A stretch of DNA of 64,000 nucleotides from the NCBI GenBank assembly GCA_012800735.1, contig JAAZIU010000025.1:1-64000 (forward strand), given 5' to 3'. Below the pieces are notes generated by a model, which searched no databases, was not told the origin of the DNA, and was given only the letters and a program-made list of their open reading frames with translations. This stretch comes from Clostridiales bacterium (GTDB taxonomy: Bacteria; Bacillota; Clostridia; Oscillospirales; CAG-272). Of the stretch, positions 1 to 8,313 are shown in pieces; position 1 is the stretch's first letter; the number at the start of each line of letters is the position of its first letter. The position numbers and the translations under genes were made by a program.

Positions 1-427
1 CGACCGTTAACGGTACGCAGTCATAAATGTCATCGCCCGAAGCTACGCTTTTGCTCATCATGTTTACCCAGTCAAGGCTGCAAATGTTTGCGAAGGAGAT
101 ATTGAACCGATCCTCTATTTTTGCGTTACGTTCGTATATGGCGTCGTTGAGCGGCACTGCATTTTGTTCCTCGGCATAAAACTCAACATGCCCCCAATAA
201 CCGCTGTCATTATTTGGCCTTGTCAAAAAGGTAAAGGTATAACCATCGTAATCAGCAACGGGAACGTTATCATGCAGCCGTGTAACGCCGTCCGAAATCT
301 CGGAATCTTCTGTTGTTGTATCCGCAGCGGCGCTGCTTTGCTCATCTGATTTGTTATTGTTTTGAACGCAGCAACATAACACGAGACATAATATCAACAG
401 AAGAGAAATTGCTTTAAGATTCTTCAT
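1..427 (-). CDS. extracellular solute-binding lipoprotein, partial (C-terminus beyond window)
   Basis: The gene starts with ATG at 427, preceded by an AAAGGAAG ribosome site, and runs off the left edge after about 142 residues. The N-terminus has a short charged start, a hydrophobic stretch (LLLILCLVLCCC) with several cysteines that can act as a lipobox, then a Ser/Thr/Asp-rich linker and the pattern F-L-T-R, N-D-A-I-Y-E-R-N, I-E-D-R-F-N-I. The same pattern occurs in the full-length binding proteins at 18495, 20120 and 33068. It is therefore the start of an ABC-type sugar-binding lipoprotein anchored outside the membrane. It lies 107 bp downstream of the URO-D gene on the same strand and may be cotranscribed with it. 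The ligand is unknown. Confidence 0.85.
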   Translation of the reverse strand, partial: MKNLKAISLLLILCLVLCCCVQNNNKSDEQSSAAADTTTEDSEISDGVTRLHDNVPVADYDGYTFTFLTRPNNDSGYWGHVEFYAEEQNAVPLNDAIYERNAKIEDRFNISFANICSLDWVNMMSKSVASGDDIYDCVPLTV

Positions 428-534
428 TTTTGATGCTTCCTTTCCGCTATATTGATTTTCGTTTTTTTTAATCGAAGCCTTTTGTTTCAGTAAATAAATG
501 TAATAATCTTTTGAACGATGCTGCGATTTTCAGA

Positions 535-1599
535 TTAATTCGTATAATCTTTGCAAGCCTGTATGTATGCGAGCAAGTTTTCAAGCGGAACCTCGGGTTC
601 AAGCATATGTGTCGGACAGACATACAGTCCGCCTTTGCGTCCCGCGATATCGAGATTTTTGAAAACCTCGCGGCGAACATCATCCGGCGTGCCGAACGGC
701 ATGACCGACTGCGTTCCTATGGTCCCGTGAAAACTCAGACGATCGCCGTATTTATCGTGAATTTCAAGGAAGTCCATACACTCCGGCTGAACCGGATTGA
801 GGACATCGATGCCGGCGTCAATGAAATAAGGTATCAGCTCCGTCACGCGGCCGCATGAGTGATAGAATATGACGATGTCGGGGTTATAAGCGCGCGCGGC
901 GTCGATGACGCGCTTGAGCCTCGGTTTAAGCCACTCGTCATAAAGCGTCTCGCTCATCATTATGGAATGCTGCATACCGACGTCGTCGCCCAGAAAGATT
1001 GCGTCGGCTCCCGCCTCGGCGAACGCTTCGGCGCGCATTACCGCTGTGTCGGTAACGCGGTCGAGCAGCACCGTCGCCATATCATCCTCCGTTACCATGT
1101 CGCACATAAGGTTTTCCATGCCGCGCATATACCACGCGGTTTCCCATATCGTACACTGCATACCGCCCATGACGGCTTGTCCGCTTTCGTGAAGCGCTTC
1201 GGCTTGCTTTTTCATCTCCGGGACTTTGCCTTTATCAAAAACAGGGAACGGATATTCAAGTATCTGCTCGACGGAATCAAAATCGTCCATCGGGTTATGC
1301 ATATACGTCATATGATACGCCGCGGCGGAACCGGGTTCACGCGCAACGCCCCAGCCGTCTATGTGTGTGCCCGGTTTAAAGGTTTTATCGGCGTAATATT
1401 TACTCTTGAATATTTCCGCATTTGCAAATTCGGCTTCTATGCCGCCGATATCTCCGTACTGCCAATCTATTTCCATCGGATGCTCTTTTATGTATTCGTT
1501 ATATTTCTGTGAAAGAGCCGGACACATAGAGAATTTCACGGGCATTCTTTCGTAGCCGGTGCGTCTCGCTATTGATAAAAAGTTTTCACGATTAGTCAT
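535..1599 (-). CDS. uroporphyrinogen decarboxylase (URO-D) family protein, corrinoid methyltransferase-like
   Basis: 354 residues with the URO-D/MtaA fold signature. The H-S-C-G motif (His247, Cys249) followed by R-V-T-E-L-I-P and a later Cys328 match the His-x-Cys...Cys zinc site of MtaA/CmuA-type methylcobamide methyltransferases, rather than true HemE enzymes. No heme biosynthesis gene is nearby. In Clostridia such proteins are scattered among sugar genes and few have a known substrate, so a methyl-transfer role is inferred from the family. The start is ATG at 1599 behind AGGAGG. The upstream neighbour is tRNA-Ser with its own terminator; the downstream neighbour is a solute-binding lipoprotein on the same strand. 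Confidence 0.85.
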   Translation of the reverse strand: MTNRENFLSIARRTGYERMPVKFSMCPALSQKYNEYIKEHPMEIDWQYGDIGGIEAEFANAEIFKSKYYADKTFKPGTHIDGWGVAREPGSAAAYHMTYMHNPMDDFDSVEQILEYPFPVFDKGKVPEMKKQAEALHESGQAVMGGMQCTIWETAWYMRGMENLMCDMVTEDDMATVLLDRVTDTAVMRAEAFAEAGADAIFLGDDVGMQHSIMMSETLYDEWLKPRLKRVIDAARAYNPDIVIFYHSCGRVTELIPYFIDAGIDVLNPVQPECMDFLEIHDKYGDRLSFHGTIGTQSVMPFGTPDDVRREVFKNLDIAGRKGGLYVCPTHMLEPEVPLENLLAYIQACKDYTN

Positions 1600-1770
1600 A
1601 AAATCCTCCTCTTGTTTTATATAAGTTCTTATAATACTTTAAATAAGCGTTTTTTTAATACTTTATAGCTGGATCTTGCAGTTGATAAAACAAATGCCGC
1701 CGACAACTCGACATAAGCAGCAAAATACAAGAACAGATACGAATAAGTAGAGTTGGTAAGAGTTTTGTTT

Positions 1771-1812
1771 CAATAAACACAAAACCCGCAAACCATTGGA
1801 GTAAGCGGGTTT
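1771..1812 (-). terminator. rho-independent terminator of tRNA-Ser
   Basis: An 8-bp stem (1782-1789 with 1805-1812, AAACCCGC/GCGGGTTT) is followed on the minus strand by TTTTGTGTTT. It lies ten bases past the tRNA 3' end. Confidence 0.8.
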
Positions 1813-1821
1813 CAAAGTGTT

Positions 1822-1910
1822 TGGCGGAAAGGGTGGGATTCGAACCCACGTGGACTTGCGCCCAAACTGATTTCGAGTCAGCCCCGTTATGACCTCTTCG
1901 ATACCTTTCC
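1822..1910 (-). tRNA. tRNA-Ser (anticodon CGA)
   Basis: 89 nt class II tRNA read on the minus strand. The acceptor GGAAAGG pairs with CCTTTCC, the discriminator is G and CCA is encoded (1822-1824). The anticodon loop CTCGAAA gives anticodon CGA, which reads UCG. A long variable arm (TGGGC/GTCCA) and the T arm GTGGG-TTCGAAT-CCCAC are all visible. It is a single gene, not part of a tRNA array. Confidence 0.96.
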
Positions 1911-1951
1911 GTGTCATTGTCCGGTTCGGCATACCGCCCGGAACACTTATG

Positions 1952-1980
1952 ATTATACCATAAATTGCCTGTAAAAGCAA
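1952..1980 (-). promoter_or_regulatory. SigA promoter of tRNA-Ser
   Basis: TTGCTT (1975-1980), 17-bp spacer, TATAAT (1952-1957) preceded by TGG (extended -10). The start point would lie about 35 bp before the mature 5' end. Confidence 0.8.
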
Positions 1981-2070
1981 GAGGGCTTATCAAATTTAAC
2001 AATTATTGCCGTTAATGCTTCCTGTTATAATATCCTATATATTATCGGTGATAATTTCCTGCGCGGAAGC

Positions 2071-2098
2071 AAAAACGGGAGAAGCCCATGCTCCTCCC
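2071..2098 (-). terminator. rho-independent terminator of the aldolase gene
   Basis: A 9-bp stem (2090-2098 with 2077-2085, one G-U pair) with a 4-nt loop is followed by GTTTTTGC on the minus strand, a few bases after the aldolase stop codon. Confidence 0.75.
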
Positions 2099-2104
2099 TG
2101 TTAT

Positions 2105-3064
2105 TTATTTCTGAATCAGATGAACCGCGAATCCGAAGAATTCGTCGGCGAAATATGCCGCCCTGAGGTCTCCGCGATCGTTGAATTTATCCTGACTGCG
2201 GTCGAACTTAAAGCCCATCGTCTCGAAACGGAACATCGCTCTTTCAAGGAAATTGGTTGCTATTGCGATATGTCCGCGCTCGCCGAGATACGGTTCCTTC
2301 ATAAACTCAAAGCAGCCGGTGAAAATCGCACCCGTACCTTCATCGCAATCAAAACCGAACATTGATGCCATAAGCCCGGCCCATTTTTTCGCTTCCTGTT
2401 CATCGCCGCAGTTGATTCCGATATGCGCAAGCGAAAAGCCGTACATCTTGAACATCGCCAGATGAGTCATCATCTCGACGCGGTCGAACTGACCGTCGCG
2501 GACAAATCCCTCGTTTGCCATGAATGTTCCGCCGACGGCGAGGATCTTGTCGTTCTTCAGGTAATCGAGCATATTGTCAAGGTTTATCCCGCCGGTCGGA
2601 AGGAATTTCATCATTCCGAACGGTCCGTTCATAGCTTTAATCATTGAAAGGCCGCCCGACGCTTCTGCCGGGAAGAATTTTACGACATTCAGCCCGAGCG
2701 ACATCGCCGCCGCTATATCGGTCGGGGTCGCGCAGCCCGGCAGCACGGGGATGTTGTGGCGCTGGCAGGTTTTGACTACCTCAACATCGAGGTTGGGAGT
2801 GACAATAAACTTTGCGCCGGCTTTCACTGCTGACTCGACCTGAGAGGGTTCGATTACCGTTCCGGCTCCGACAAGCATATCCGGCATTTCTGTCGTTATC
2901 TCGCGGATCGCACCCTCTGCGTTGTTGGTGCGATAGGTAACTTCCATAACCGGAAGTCCGGCGTTGCAGAAGGCTTTTGCCAGCGGCAATGTATCTTCCG
3001 GACGCTCAATCTTGACGACCGGAACAATTCCGTATAGTCCTATTTTGCGAATAATCTCATCCAT
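2105..3064 (-). CDS. KDPG/KHG aldolase fused to a C-terminal VOC (glyoxalase)-like domain
   Basis: 319 residues. Residues 1 to about 205 are a class I KDPG/KHG aldolase: Glu41 in V-M-E-V-T-Y-R is the catalytic base and Lys129 in V-V-K-F-F-P-A-E the Schiff-base lysine. Family members usually end near 205-215. Here about 110 more residues follow, beginning H-I-G-I-N and carrying two beta-alpha-beta repeats that resemble the vicinal oxygen chelate fold. It should cleave 2-keto-3-deoxy-6-phosphogluconate to pyruvate and glyceraldehyde-3-phosphate in uronate or Entner-Doudoroff breakdown. ATG at 3064 is chosen because GAGGAG lies 8 bases before it; an ATG five codons earlier would contain that ribosome site. 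No kinase or uronate isomerase gene lies beside it. Confidence 0.92.
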   Translation of the reverse strand: MDEIIRKIGLYGIVPVVKIERPEDTLPLAKAFCNAGLPVMEVTYRTNNAEGAIREITTEMPDMLVGAGTVIEPSQVESAVKAGAKFIVTPNLDVEVVKTCQRHNIPVLPGCATPTDIAAAMSLGLNVVKFFPAEASGGLSMIKAMNGPFGMMKFLPTGGINLDNMLDYLKNDKILAVGGTFMANEGFVRDGQFDRVEMMTHLAMFKMYGFSLAHIGINCGDEQEAKKWAGLMASMFGFDCDEGTGAIFTGCFEFMKEPYLGERGHIAIATNFLERAMFRFETMGFKFDRSQDKFNDRGDLRAAYFADEFFGFAVHLIQK

Positions 3065-3156
3065 AATGATTCTCCTCATGGGATTATGGTATGGTATGGA
3101 CGTAAGTTAACTTATTGTTTTTGTCTGTGTTTTTGCGGGGTTTCTTTGTATATTAA

Positions 3157-4566
3157 TTATTCTTTCCAATCGATAAAAGCTTTGAACGCCTTATATGTCT
3201 CGTAAAGGTCCGCTTTCGCGATTACTTCGTAGGGGCTGTGCATTGACAGCACCGGCACGCCGACGTCTATCGTATCGATATTGTTATTTGCGACATACAT
3301 CGCCAATGTCCCGCCGCCGCCCTGGTCTACCTTGCCAAGTTCTCCGGTCTGCCAGATAACGTTGGCGTCGTCGAATATCTTTCGGATTTTGCCGACGAAT
3401 TCTCCTGATGCGTCGCTGGTTCCCGATTTACCGCCGGAGCCGGTGAACTTAGTCATTACAACGCCCTGATTTAAGAAGCAAGCGTTGTTGCGCTCGTTTA
3501 CCTCCGGGAAACCCGGGTCAAAGCCTGCGTTGACATCGGCGGAGAGGCACATCGAGTTTGCCCGTACCTTTGCAGGGGAGGCGCGGAAAGCTTTGGCAAG
3601 CTCATCTATAATATCCATGTAAATGCGGCTCTTCATGCCGGTTACGCCGTCAGACCCGATTTCTTCCTTGTCGGCGAGGACTATCATCGAGGTGTTAATC
3701 TCGTCGGTCGAATCAAAGAGAGCGGTATAAGACGGGTAAGCGCACACCCGGTCGTCGTGACCGTAAGCAGCTATCATTGAGCGGTCAAAACCGAGCTCGC
3801 GCGCCGGATATGCCGGAACCGCGGTAAGCTCTGAACTCATGAAGTCAGCCTCGGTAATGCCGTATTTGTCATGAATCAGCTTCATGATTCCGAGTTTGAT
3901 CCTGTCCCCGACATCCTTTGAAGCGCCGGGAAGCGGACGGGAGCCGAGCAATACATTGAGCTGCTCGCCTTCAATACCGCTGCGGAGATTCTTATTCATC
4001 TGATCCTTGGCAAGATGGATAAGCAAGTCGGTTATATAAAACACCGGGTCTTCCGGGTCAACGCCTATTGCAATATCCTGTACGCTGCCGTCGGCGCAGA
4101 CCAATGCTCCGTGGAGTGAGAGCGGTATCGTTGTCCACTGGTATTTCTTTATACCGCCGTAATAATGGGTTTTGAAATATGCGAAACCTGAGTTCTCATA
4201 AAGCGGATGCTGCTTCAGATCGAGGCGCGGGGAGTCGATATGCGACGCGACGATGCGAACGCCTTCGGTGATCGGATTTTTTCCGACTCTTATAAATGCG
4301 ACCGCTTTGTCCCGGTTGTTGAAATAATATCTTCCGCCCTTTTCGAGCTTATCGCCTAAATTGTATTCCTTGTATCCGTGTTTTTCGGCTTCGGCTATTG
4401 AATACTTCACCGCCTCGCGCTCAATGCGGCATTTGTCGATAAATTTTATATAGCCCTTCGAGTACTCCTCCATATCGCTGACAGTTTTATCGTCGTACTC
4501 GTCGTATGCGAATTTCGGCTTGTAAAACAGTTGTTCTTTCAGCTCATTAGCTTCCTTATCCGTCAT
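3157..4566 (-). CDS. M18 family aminopeptidase
   Basis: 469 residues, the usual M18 length. Visible family motifs are S-H-I-D-S-P-R-L (first metal ligand His), D-K-E-E-I-G-S (catalytic/metal Glu) and M-H-S-P-Y-E-V near the C-terminus (last metal His). The family is cytosolic dinuclear-metal aminopeptidases that remove acidic or other N-terminal residues in peptide turnover. ATG at 4566 lies 7 bases after GGAGG; a GTG two codons upstream also fits but is too close to it. A consensus promoter sits about 50 bp upstream, so it is transcribed independently of the transglycosylase gene before it. Confidence 0.93.
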   Translation of the reverse strand: MTDKEANELKEQLFYKPKFAYDEYDDKTVSDMEEYSKGYIKFIDKCRIEREAVKYSIAEAEKHGYKEYNLGDKLEKGGRYYFNNRDKAVAFIRVGKNPITEGVRIVASHIDSPRLDLKQHPLYENSGFAYFKTHYYGGIKKYQWTTIPLSLHGALVCADGSVQDIAIGVDPEDPVFYITDLLIHLAKDQMNKNLRSGIEGEQLNVLLGSRPLPGASKDVGDRIKLGIMKLIHDKYGITEADFMSSELTAVPAYPARELGFDRSMIAAYGHDDRVCAYPSYTALFDSTDEINTSMIVLADKEEIGSDGVTGMKSRIYMDIIDELAKAFRASPAKVRANSMCLSADVNAGFDPGFPEVNERNNACFLNQGVVMTKFTGSGGKSGTSDASGEFVGKIRKIFDDANVIWQTGELGKVDQGGGGTLAMYVANNNIDTIDVGVPVLSMHSPYEVIAKADLYETYKAFKAFIDWKE

Positions 4567-4616
4567 TTGCACGCCTCCGAAAAATATTTCCTGTTTTCAC
4601 AGTGATTACGAAATGT

Positions 4617-4645
4617 ATTATACCATATTTTGTTAATTTTGTCAA
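4617..4645 (-). promoter_or_regulatory. consensus SigA promoter of the M18 gene
   Basis: TTGACA (4640-4645), exactly 17 bp, TATAAT (4617-4622) with TGG directly before it. Both hexamers match consensus fully. Confidence 0.9.
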
Positions 4646-4800
4646 TCGACAAAAACACCGCAGAGTGTTGATATTTAAGGCTTTTATCCGCTTGTTATAT
4701 GTTTCTGCGCCGTTATTTTATACTTTTAGAAGGATGTTGTAAAATTTGTATTTCATTGCGGTTATCATAGAAAGAAAAAACTTTACTCCGGGAAATGAGT

Positions 4801-4837
4801 CCGCCCCGATTTTTATTGCATTCACAAATCGGGGCGG
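4801..4837. terminator. perfect 12-bp hairpin downstream of the lytic transglycosylase
   Basis: CCGCCCCGATTT (4801-4812) is the exact reverse complement of 4826-4837. It lies 27 bp past the transglycosylase stop. No uninterrupted T-run follows on either strand, so it may be an mRNA 3'-end stabiliser or weak terminator. Confidence 0.5.
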
Positions 4838-4863
4838 AAGAAATAGAGATGATTTAATATTGA

Positions 4864-5739
4864 TTATTCGACTGTTTTCTTGTCCGGATTCTGATAATAC
4901 AGCTCCTCGTATATCTCGGCGTTCTCGGCTACACGCTCCACGTAAGCCTTTGTTTCACCGAAAGGAATATTATGAAGCTCGCCGCCGTCGGAATATTTTG
5001 CGTCGTCAAGCCAGCTCTTTACCCTTCCCATCCCGGCGTTATAAGCCGCCCACGCCGTCTTCCATGAACCGAAGCGCTCTTTCAGCCAGCTGAGATAAAA
5101 GGTTCCGTAGCGGATATTAACATCAGCTATGTAAAGAGAGTTTACGTCAAGCGTTTCGCCGGTCTTTGTCTGAAGCCACTCGAATGTCTGAGGCATTATC
5201 TGCATCAGCCCTATCGCTCCCGCCGAACTTACGGCGTCCTGGATAAAACTGCTCTCGGTTTTGATTACCGCAAACACTATCGGGGCGGGAACGCCGTATT
5301 CTTCCGCATATTTCTCCACTATCTCCTGATACTGAAGCGGATGTTTCTTTATCAGCATTTCCTTCTTGAATATTTTAATGCCCTTTGTTATACTTATGGT
5401 AACCGCGGTTACTAATATCAACAGCGCGGCTGCGGCGCCTAATATCCTTGCCCTTTTAAATCTGCGCTTAAGCCGCAGTTTTTTTCCTTGCAAGTCCGCT
5501 TCCGAATCTCGTTTTGGCTGATACCTTTTTCCGGTAAACACATCATTTTCGGGAACGGTCGGACTGACCGGCGGCTTCGGTTCGAGCGGCTCATACGGAG
5601 ATACAACGGTGCCGTCAGGATATACCCGACTCCCTGTCAATTCTGACGAAGCGCGGGAATTTGCCTGTTTTATCCGCCGCGCCGCCCTCAACTTTTGAGT
5701 CTGAGAATTTTTTGGGCAATTATTGAAAATTTCGTTCAT
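4864..5739 (-). CDS. membrane-anchored lytic transglycosylase (SLT domain)
   Basis: 291 residues. Residues 1-95 are cytoplasmic, basic and proline-rich. Residues 99-117 are a single hydrophobic segment, so the protein should have an N-in/C-out topology. Residues from about 135 to 285 form the SLT domain: V-I-K-T-E-S-S-F has catalytic Glu162, then G-A-I-G-L-M-Q-I-M-P and A-A-Y-N-A-G. The enzyme cleaves glycan strands of peptidoglycan with 1,6-anhydro ring formation. The roughly 95-residue disordered cytoplasmic tail is longer than usual for this family. The start is weakly supported, as there is no strong ribosome site before ATG 5739. Its likely promoter at 5942-5970 would give a leader of nearly 200 nt. 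Confidence 0.9.
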   Translation of the reverse strand: MNEIFNNCPKNSQTQKLRAARRIKQANSRASSELTGSRVYPDGTVVSPYEPLEPKPPVSPTVPENDVFTGKRYQPKRDSEADLQGKKLRLKRRFKRARILGAAAALLILVTAVTISITKGIKIFKKEMLIKKHPLQYQEIVEKYAEEYGVPAPIVFAVIKTESSFIQDAVSSAGAIGLMQIMPQTFEWLQTKTGETLDVNSLYIADVNIRYGTFYLSWLKERFGSWKTAWAAYNAGMGRVKSWLDDAKYSDGGELHNIPFGETKAYVERVAENAEIYEELYYQNPDKKTVE

Positions 5740-5756
5740 GTTTTTTATACTTTATC

Positions 5757-5785
5757 TTGAAAAAATAATGTTTATATGGTATAAT
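5757..5785 (+). promoter_or_regulatory. SigA promoter of the membrane protein-oxidoreductase-coaE operon
   Basis: TTGAAA (5757-5762), 17 bp, TATAAT (5780-5785), with TGG before the -10. The predicted start near 5792 leaves a leader of about 195 nt before the ATG at 5987 and overlaps the opposing leader of the transglycosylase gene. Confidence 0.75.
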
Positions 5786-5941
5786 ATTATATATGCTGAC
5801 ATCTGTGTCTGCATTCTGAATAATAAAACAATAAATTTAAATATAAATGCAAAATAAATACAACAGACCATATCCGGCTGACAGCGCTGCCCCGCGCCGT
5901 TTCAGAGGAGCTTTTTGCTTCGAATCGGATCTGGCAGATAT

Positions 5942-5970
5942 ATTATACCACGATTTTTCCTTCGGCGCAA
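5942..5970 (-). promoter_or_regulatory. SigA promoter facing the lytic transglycosylase gene
   Basis: TTGCGC (5965-5970), 17 bp, TATAAT (5942-5947) with TGG before it. Transcription would start near 5935 and run about 196 nt before the ATG at 5739, antisense to the leader of the divergent operon. Confidence 0.7.
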
Positions 5971-5986
5971 TAGCGGCGGTTTCGAT

Positions 5987-6523
5987 ATGAAGAAATATTT
6001 GAAACCGATCCGGCTTTTCGCCGATGTCTTTGCCGTCGCATTGGCGCTCGGAGTTCCCCTTCTTGTCCGAATTATCCGGCAGAACTTTGGAGATTCATTG
6101 CCTGTTCTTTGCGCCGGTTTTATAGCCATAACTTTAATCTGGGCTTTGTTATGGATGTATACCGCTCTGACGCGCAGCGGAAATATGAGGCTGTTCGGGA
6201 CAGTATATTGGTATATGCAGATTGTAGTTATGGTATCTGCGCTTATCCCGGGAATAGGTGCTCTTCCGGGAGAAGAAGCTGACATCGTCAGCTTTTTAAG
6301 CGTTGTCCTGAACGAATATTACATTGAGCCACTCCGCGCGCCGTTTATAAATCTAAGCGGTTTTTCAAGCCTTCTCTCTTCAGTTTTTATTGCTGTTTTT
6401 TTGATTTTGTTTGCGCTTGTTCCGTTGGAAGAAAAAACCGGCAAGGAAAATAAATCAAAACAGGAAAACCACGAAATCGACGAAAAACCTAATGTTAATT
6501 CTATAGAAAATGAAAAGACTTAA
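5987..6523 (+). CDS. uncharacterised four-segment membrane protein
   Basis: 178 residues, not recognised as a known family. Hydrophobic segments lie near residues 10-28, 38-58, 68-90 and 118-142, followed by a Lys/Glu/Asn-rich cytoplasmic tail. ATG at 5987 begins M-K-K-Y and puts a basic tip before the first segment. An alternative TTG at 5917-5919, in the same frame region and just after AGAGGAG, would add about 23 residues, so the start is uncertain. The stop overlaps the oxidoreductase start by 14 nt, suggesting translational coupling. Confidence 0.7.
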   Translation: MKKYLKPIRLFADVFAVALALGVPLLVRIIRQNFGDSLPVLCAGFIAITLIWALLWMYTALTRSGNMRLFGTVYWYMQIVVMVSALIPGIGALPGEEADIVSFLSVVLNEYYIEPLRAPFINLSGFSSLLSSVFIAVFLILFALVPLEEKTGKENKSKQENHEIDEKPNVNSIENEKT

Positions 6524-7643
6524 TATTGCGCTTATCGGCTTCGGCAATATGGGACGCACCCATTCTTACGCCGTTCAAAACCTTAAATTCTATTACGGCG
6601 CCGATGACCCGACGACAGCCGCCAGGATTATCGGCGTCTGCACCTCCAAAAAAGAAACCGCGGAGGCTGCCGCCGAAAAATACGGTCTCGGCAAGGCTTA
6701 TTGGAACGAAGACGAACTCATCTTCTCAGACGAGACCGATATAGTCGATATCTCGACGCCGAATCTGCTGCATTACGAAACTCTAAAAAAAGCTATCGCA
6801 GCCGGCAAGCATATTTATTGCGAAAAGCCGCTCTGCACAAAAGCGGAGCAAGCCGCCAAGATTGCCGAACTAATAGAAGGCACCGGACTGAAGGGGCAGA
6901 TCGTCCATAACTATCGTTTTATGGGACCGGTCGTCCGCGCAAAGCAGCTGATTGAAGAGGGACGGCTCGGAAAAATCGTCAGCTTCGATATCAGTTATTA
7001 TCATTCTTCCTCAACCGATATAACAAGACCGATCGGCTGGAAACAGGACGGGGCATACGGCGGCGGAGTTTTGTGGGACCTTGGTTCTCACGCCGTTGAC
7101 CTTATATATCATTTATGCGGGAAATTCAAGGCTGTCGAGGGAATGCAGCAGATAGCTCATCCGCTGCGCGCCGGAGTTGACGGCAAGCCCTGGAAAACCG
7201 ACGCGGACGAGGCATTTTACCTTTTGGCGGAGCTTGAATGCGGCGCTAAGGGAACGATAACCGCATCAAAGTTAGGTATCGGCACAAACGACGATCTGAA
7301 TTTCACGATATACGGCACAAAAGGAACGGTAAAATTCGACCTTATGGATCCGAGCTGGCTGTGGTTCTGCGACGGAGATATGCCAACAGGCGAACTTGGC
7401 GGAGAACGCGGCTTTACCCGCATTGAATGTGTCGGCAGATATCCCTCCCCAGGAGATAAGTTCCCGGGAGCAAAAGCGGTTCCCGGCTGGATTCGCAGTC
7501 ATGTCGAAAGCTACCACGACTTCCTGACTTCCATTGTAAACGACACTTCGACCTGTCCGGACTTCAGCGACGCCGCTGATGTGACCCGGATAATCGAATC
7601 GGCTTATATGTCAGCCGAAACGGGACGCCGCGTCAGCTTATGA
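6510..7643 (+). CDS. Gfo/Idh/MocA family oxidoreductase
   Basis: 377 residues. The N-terminal Rossmann motif I-G-F-G-N-M-G-R begins at about residue 9 and binds NAD(P). The conserved E-K-P-L motif (Y-C-E-K-P-L-C) holds the catalytic lysine. The C-terminal half has the open-sheet substrate domain with G-G-G-V-L-W-D-L-G-S-H-A-V-D-L, where the His and Asp belong to the active site. Members oxidise or reduce sugars, inositols and sugar acids; the exact substrate cannot be told. It overlaps the preceding membrane-protein gene by 14 nt and coaE by 4 nt (ATGA), so the three are one translation-coupled operon. Confidence 0.93.
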   Translation: MKRLNIALIGFGNMGRTHSYAVQNLKFYYGADDPTTAARIIGVCTSKKETAEAAAEKYGLGKAYWNEDELIFSDETDIVDISTPNLLHYETLKKAIAAGKHIYCEKPLCTKAEQAAKIAELIEGTGLKGQIVHNYRFMGPVVRAKQLIEEGRLGKIVSFDISYYHSSSTDITRPIGWKQDGAYGGGVLWDLGSHAVDLIYHLCGKFKAVEGMQQIAHPLRAGVDGKPWKTDADEAFYLLAELECGAKGTITASKLGIGTNDDLNFTIYGTKGTVKFDLMDPSWLWFCDGDMPTGELGGERGFTRIECVGRYPSPGDKFPGAKAVPGWIRSHVESYHDFLTSIVNDTSTCPDFSDAADVTRIIESAYMSAETGRRVSL

Positions 7644-8260
7644 GCCTTCTCTATGTTTTGGGGCTTACCGGAGCAAGCGGCAGCGGAAAGGGGTATGTCT
7701 CAGATATATTTGCCCGCCGAAATATCGAAACTCTTGACACCGATGAGCTTTATCATTCGCTTACCGGCTCTGACCCGACGCTGCGGGATGATGAGCTGCT
7801 GGCTGAACTTAAAAGCGAATTCGGCGACGATATTATTTCTCACGACGGCTCGCTTTTCCGTCCGGCGCTGCGCGACAAGGTTTTCTCTTCGCCGGAAAAA
7901 CTCAAAAGACTGAATGAGATAGCTCATCCGCACGTTATTTCAGCCGCACTTTCCTGGATCAAACAGCAGTGGAAAAGCGGGCGCAAATACTGCATAATCG
8001 ACGCGCCTCTGCTGTTCGAAAGCGGGATGAACGATTACTGCGACTGGACGATAGGCGTTATAGCCGACAGAGCTCTGCGGGTCAGCCGCATCATAAAGCG
8101 GGACGGAATTTCCCCCGAGGCTGCGGAAAAACGGATATCCAATCAGCCGGATAACGATTTTTACCGGACCAAGTGTGATTTTATCGTAGTAAACAACGAA
8201 GGACACAATCCGGAGCTTCAGGTTGATATCATTCTTCAAAAACTTAATTTTATGGTTTAA
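7640..8260 (+). CDS. coaE: dephospho-CoA kinase
   Basis: 206 residues, normal length. The P-loop is G-A-S-G-S-G-K-G at about residues 10-17. A Thr-Asp pair (L-D-T-D-E-L-Y-H) follows at the CoA-binding site, then D-A-P-L-L-F-E-S-G, R-I-I-K-R-D and R-I-S-N-Q, all typical of CoaE. It performs the last step of coenzyme A synthesis, ATP-dependent phosphorylation of dephospho-CoA. Its ATG overlaps the oxidoreductase stop codon (ATGA), and a strong terminator follows immediately. Its pairing with a sugar oxidoreductase is probably just operon sharing. Confidence 0.95.
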   Translation: MSLLYVLGLTGASGSGKGYVSDIFARRNIETLDTDELYHSLTGSDPTLRDDELLAELKSEFGDDIISHDGSLFRPALRDKVFSSPEKLKRLNEIAHPHVISAALSWIKQQWKSGRKYCIIDAPLLFESGMNDYCDWTIGVIADRALRVSRIIKRDGISPEAAEKRISNQPDNDFYRTKCDFIVVNNEGHNPELQVDIILQKLNFMV

Positions 8261-8266
8261 ACAGCT

Positions 8267-8306
8267 CCGCGGACGGTTTCAAAGCCGTCCGCGGTGTTTT
8301 TATTTT
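8267..8306 (+). terminator. rho-independent terminator after coaE
   Basis: A 10-bp GC-rich stem (CCGCGGACGG 8267-8276 with 8285-8294), 8-nt loop, then TGTTTTTATTTTT. The converging minus-strand gene ends at 8314 and may also use the hairpin. Confidence 0.9.
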
Positions 8307-8313
8307 TGTTGCC

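Noticed and set aside
859-1512. Long plus-strand open frame antisense to the URO-D gene
   Set aside because: It lies wholly opposite a well-conserved coding sequence, has no ribosome site and no recognisable protein features.
4650-4672. Second terminator-like 5-bp hairpin (AACAC/GTGTT plus T) downstream of the lytic transglycosylase
   Set aside because: The stem is only 5 bp and lies nearly 200 bp past the stop, just upstream of the M18 promoter; too weak to call.
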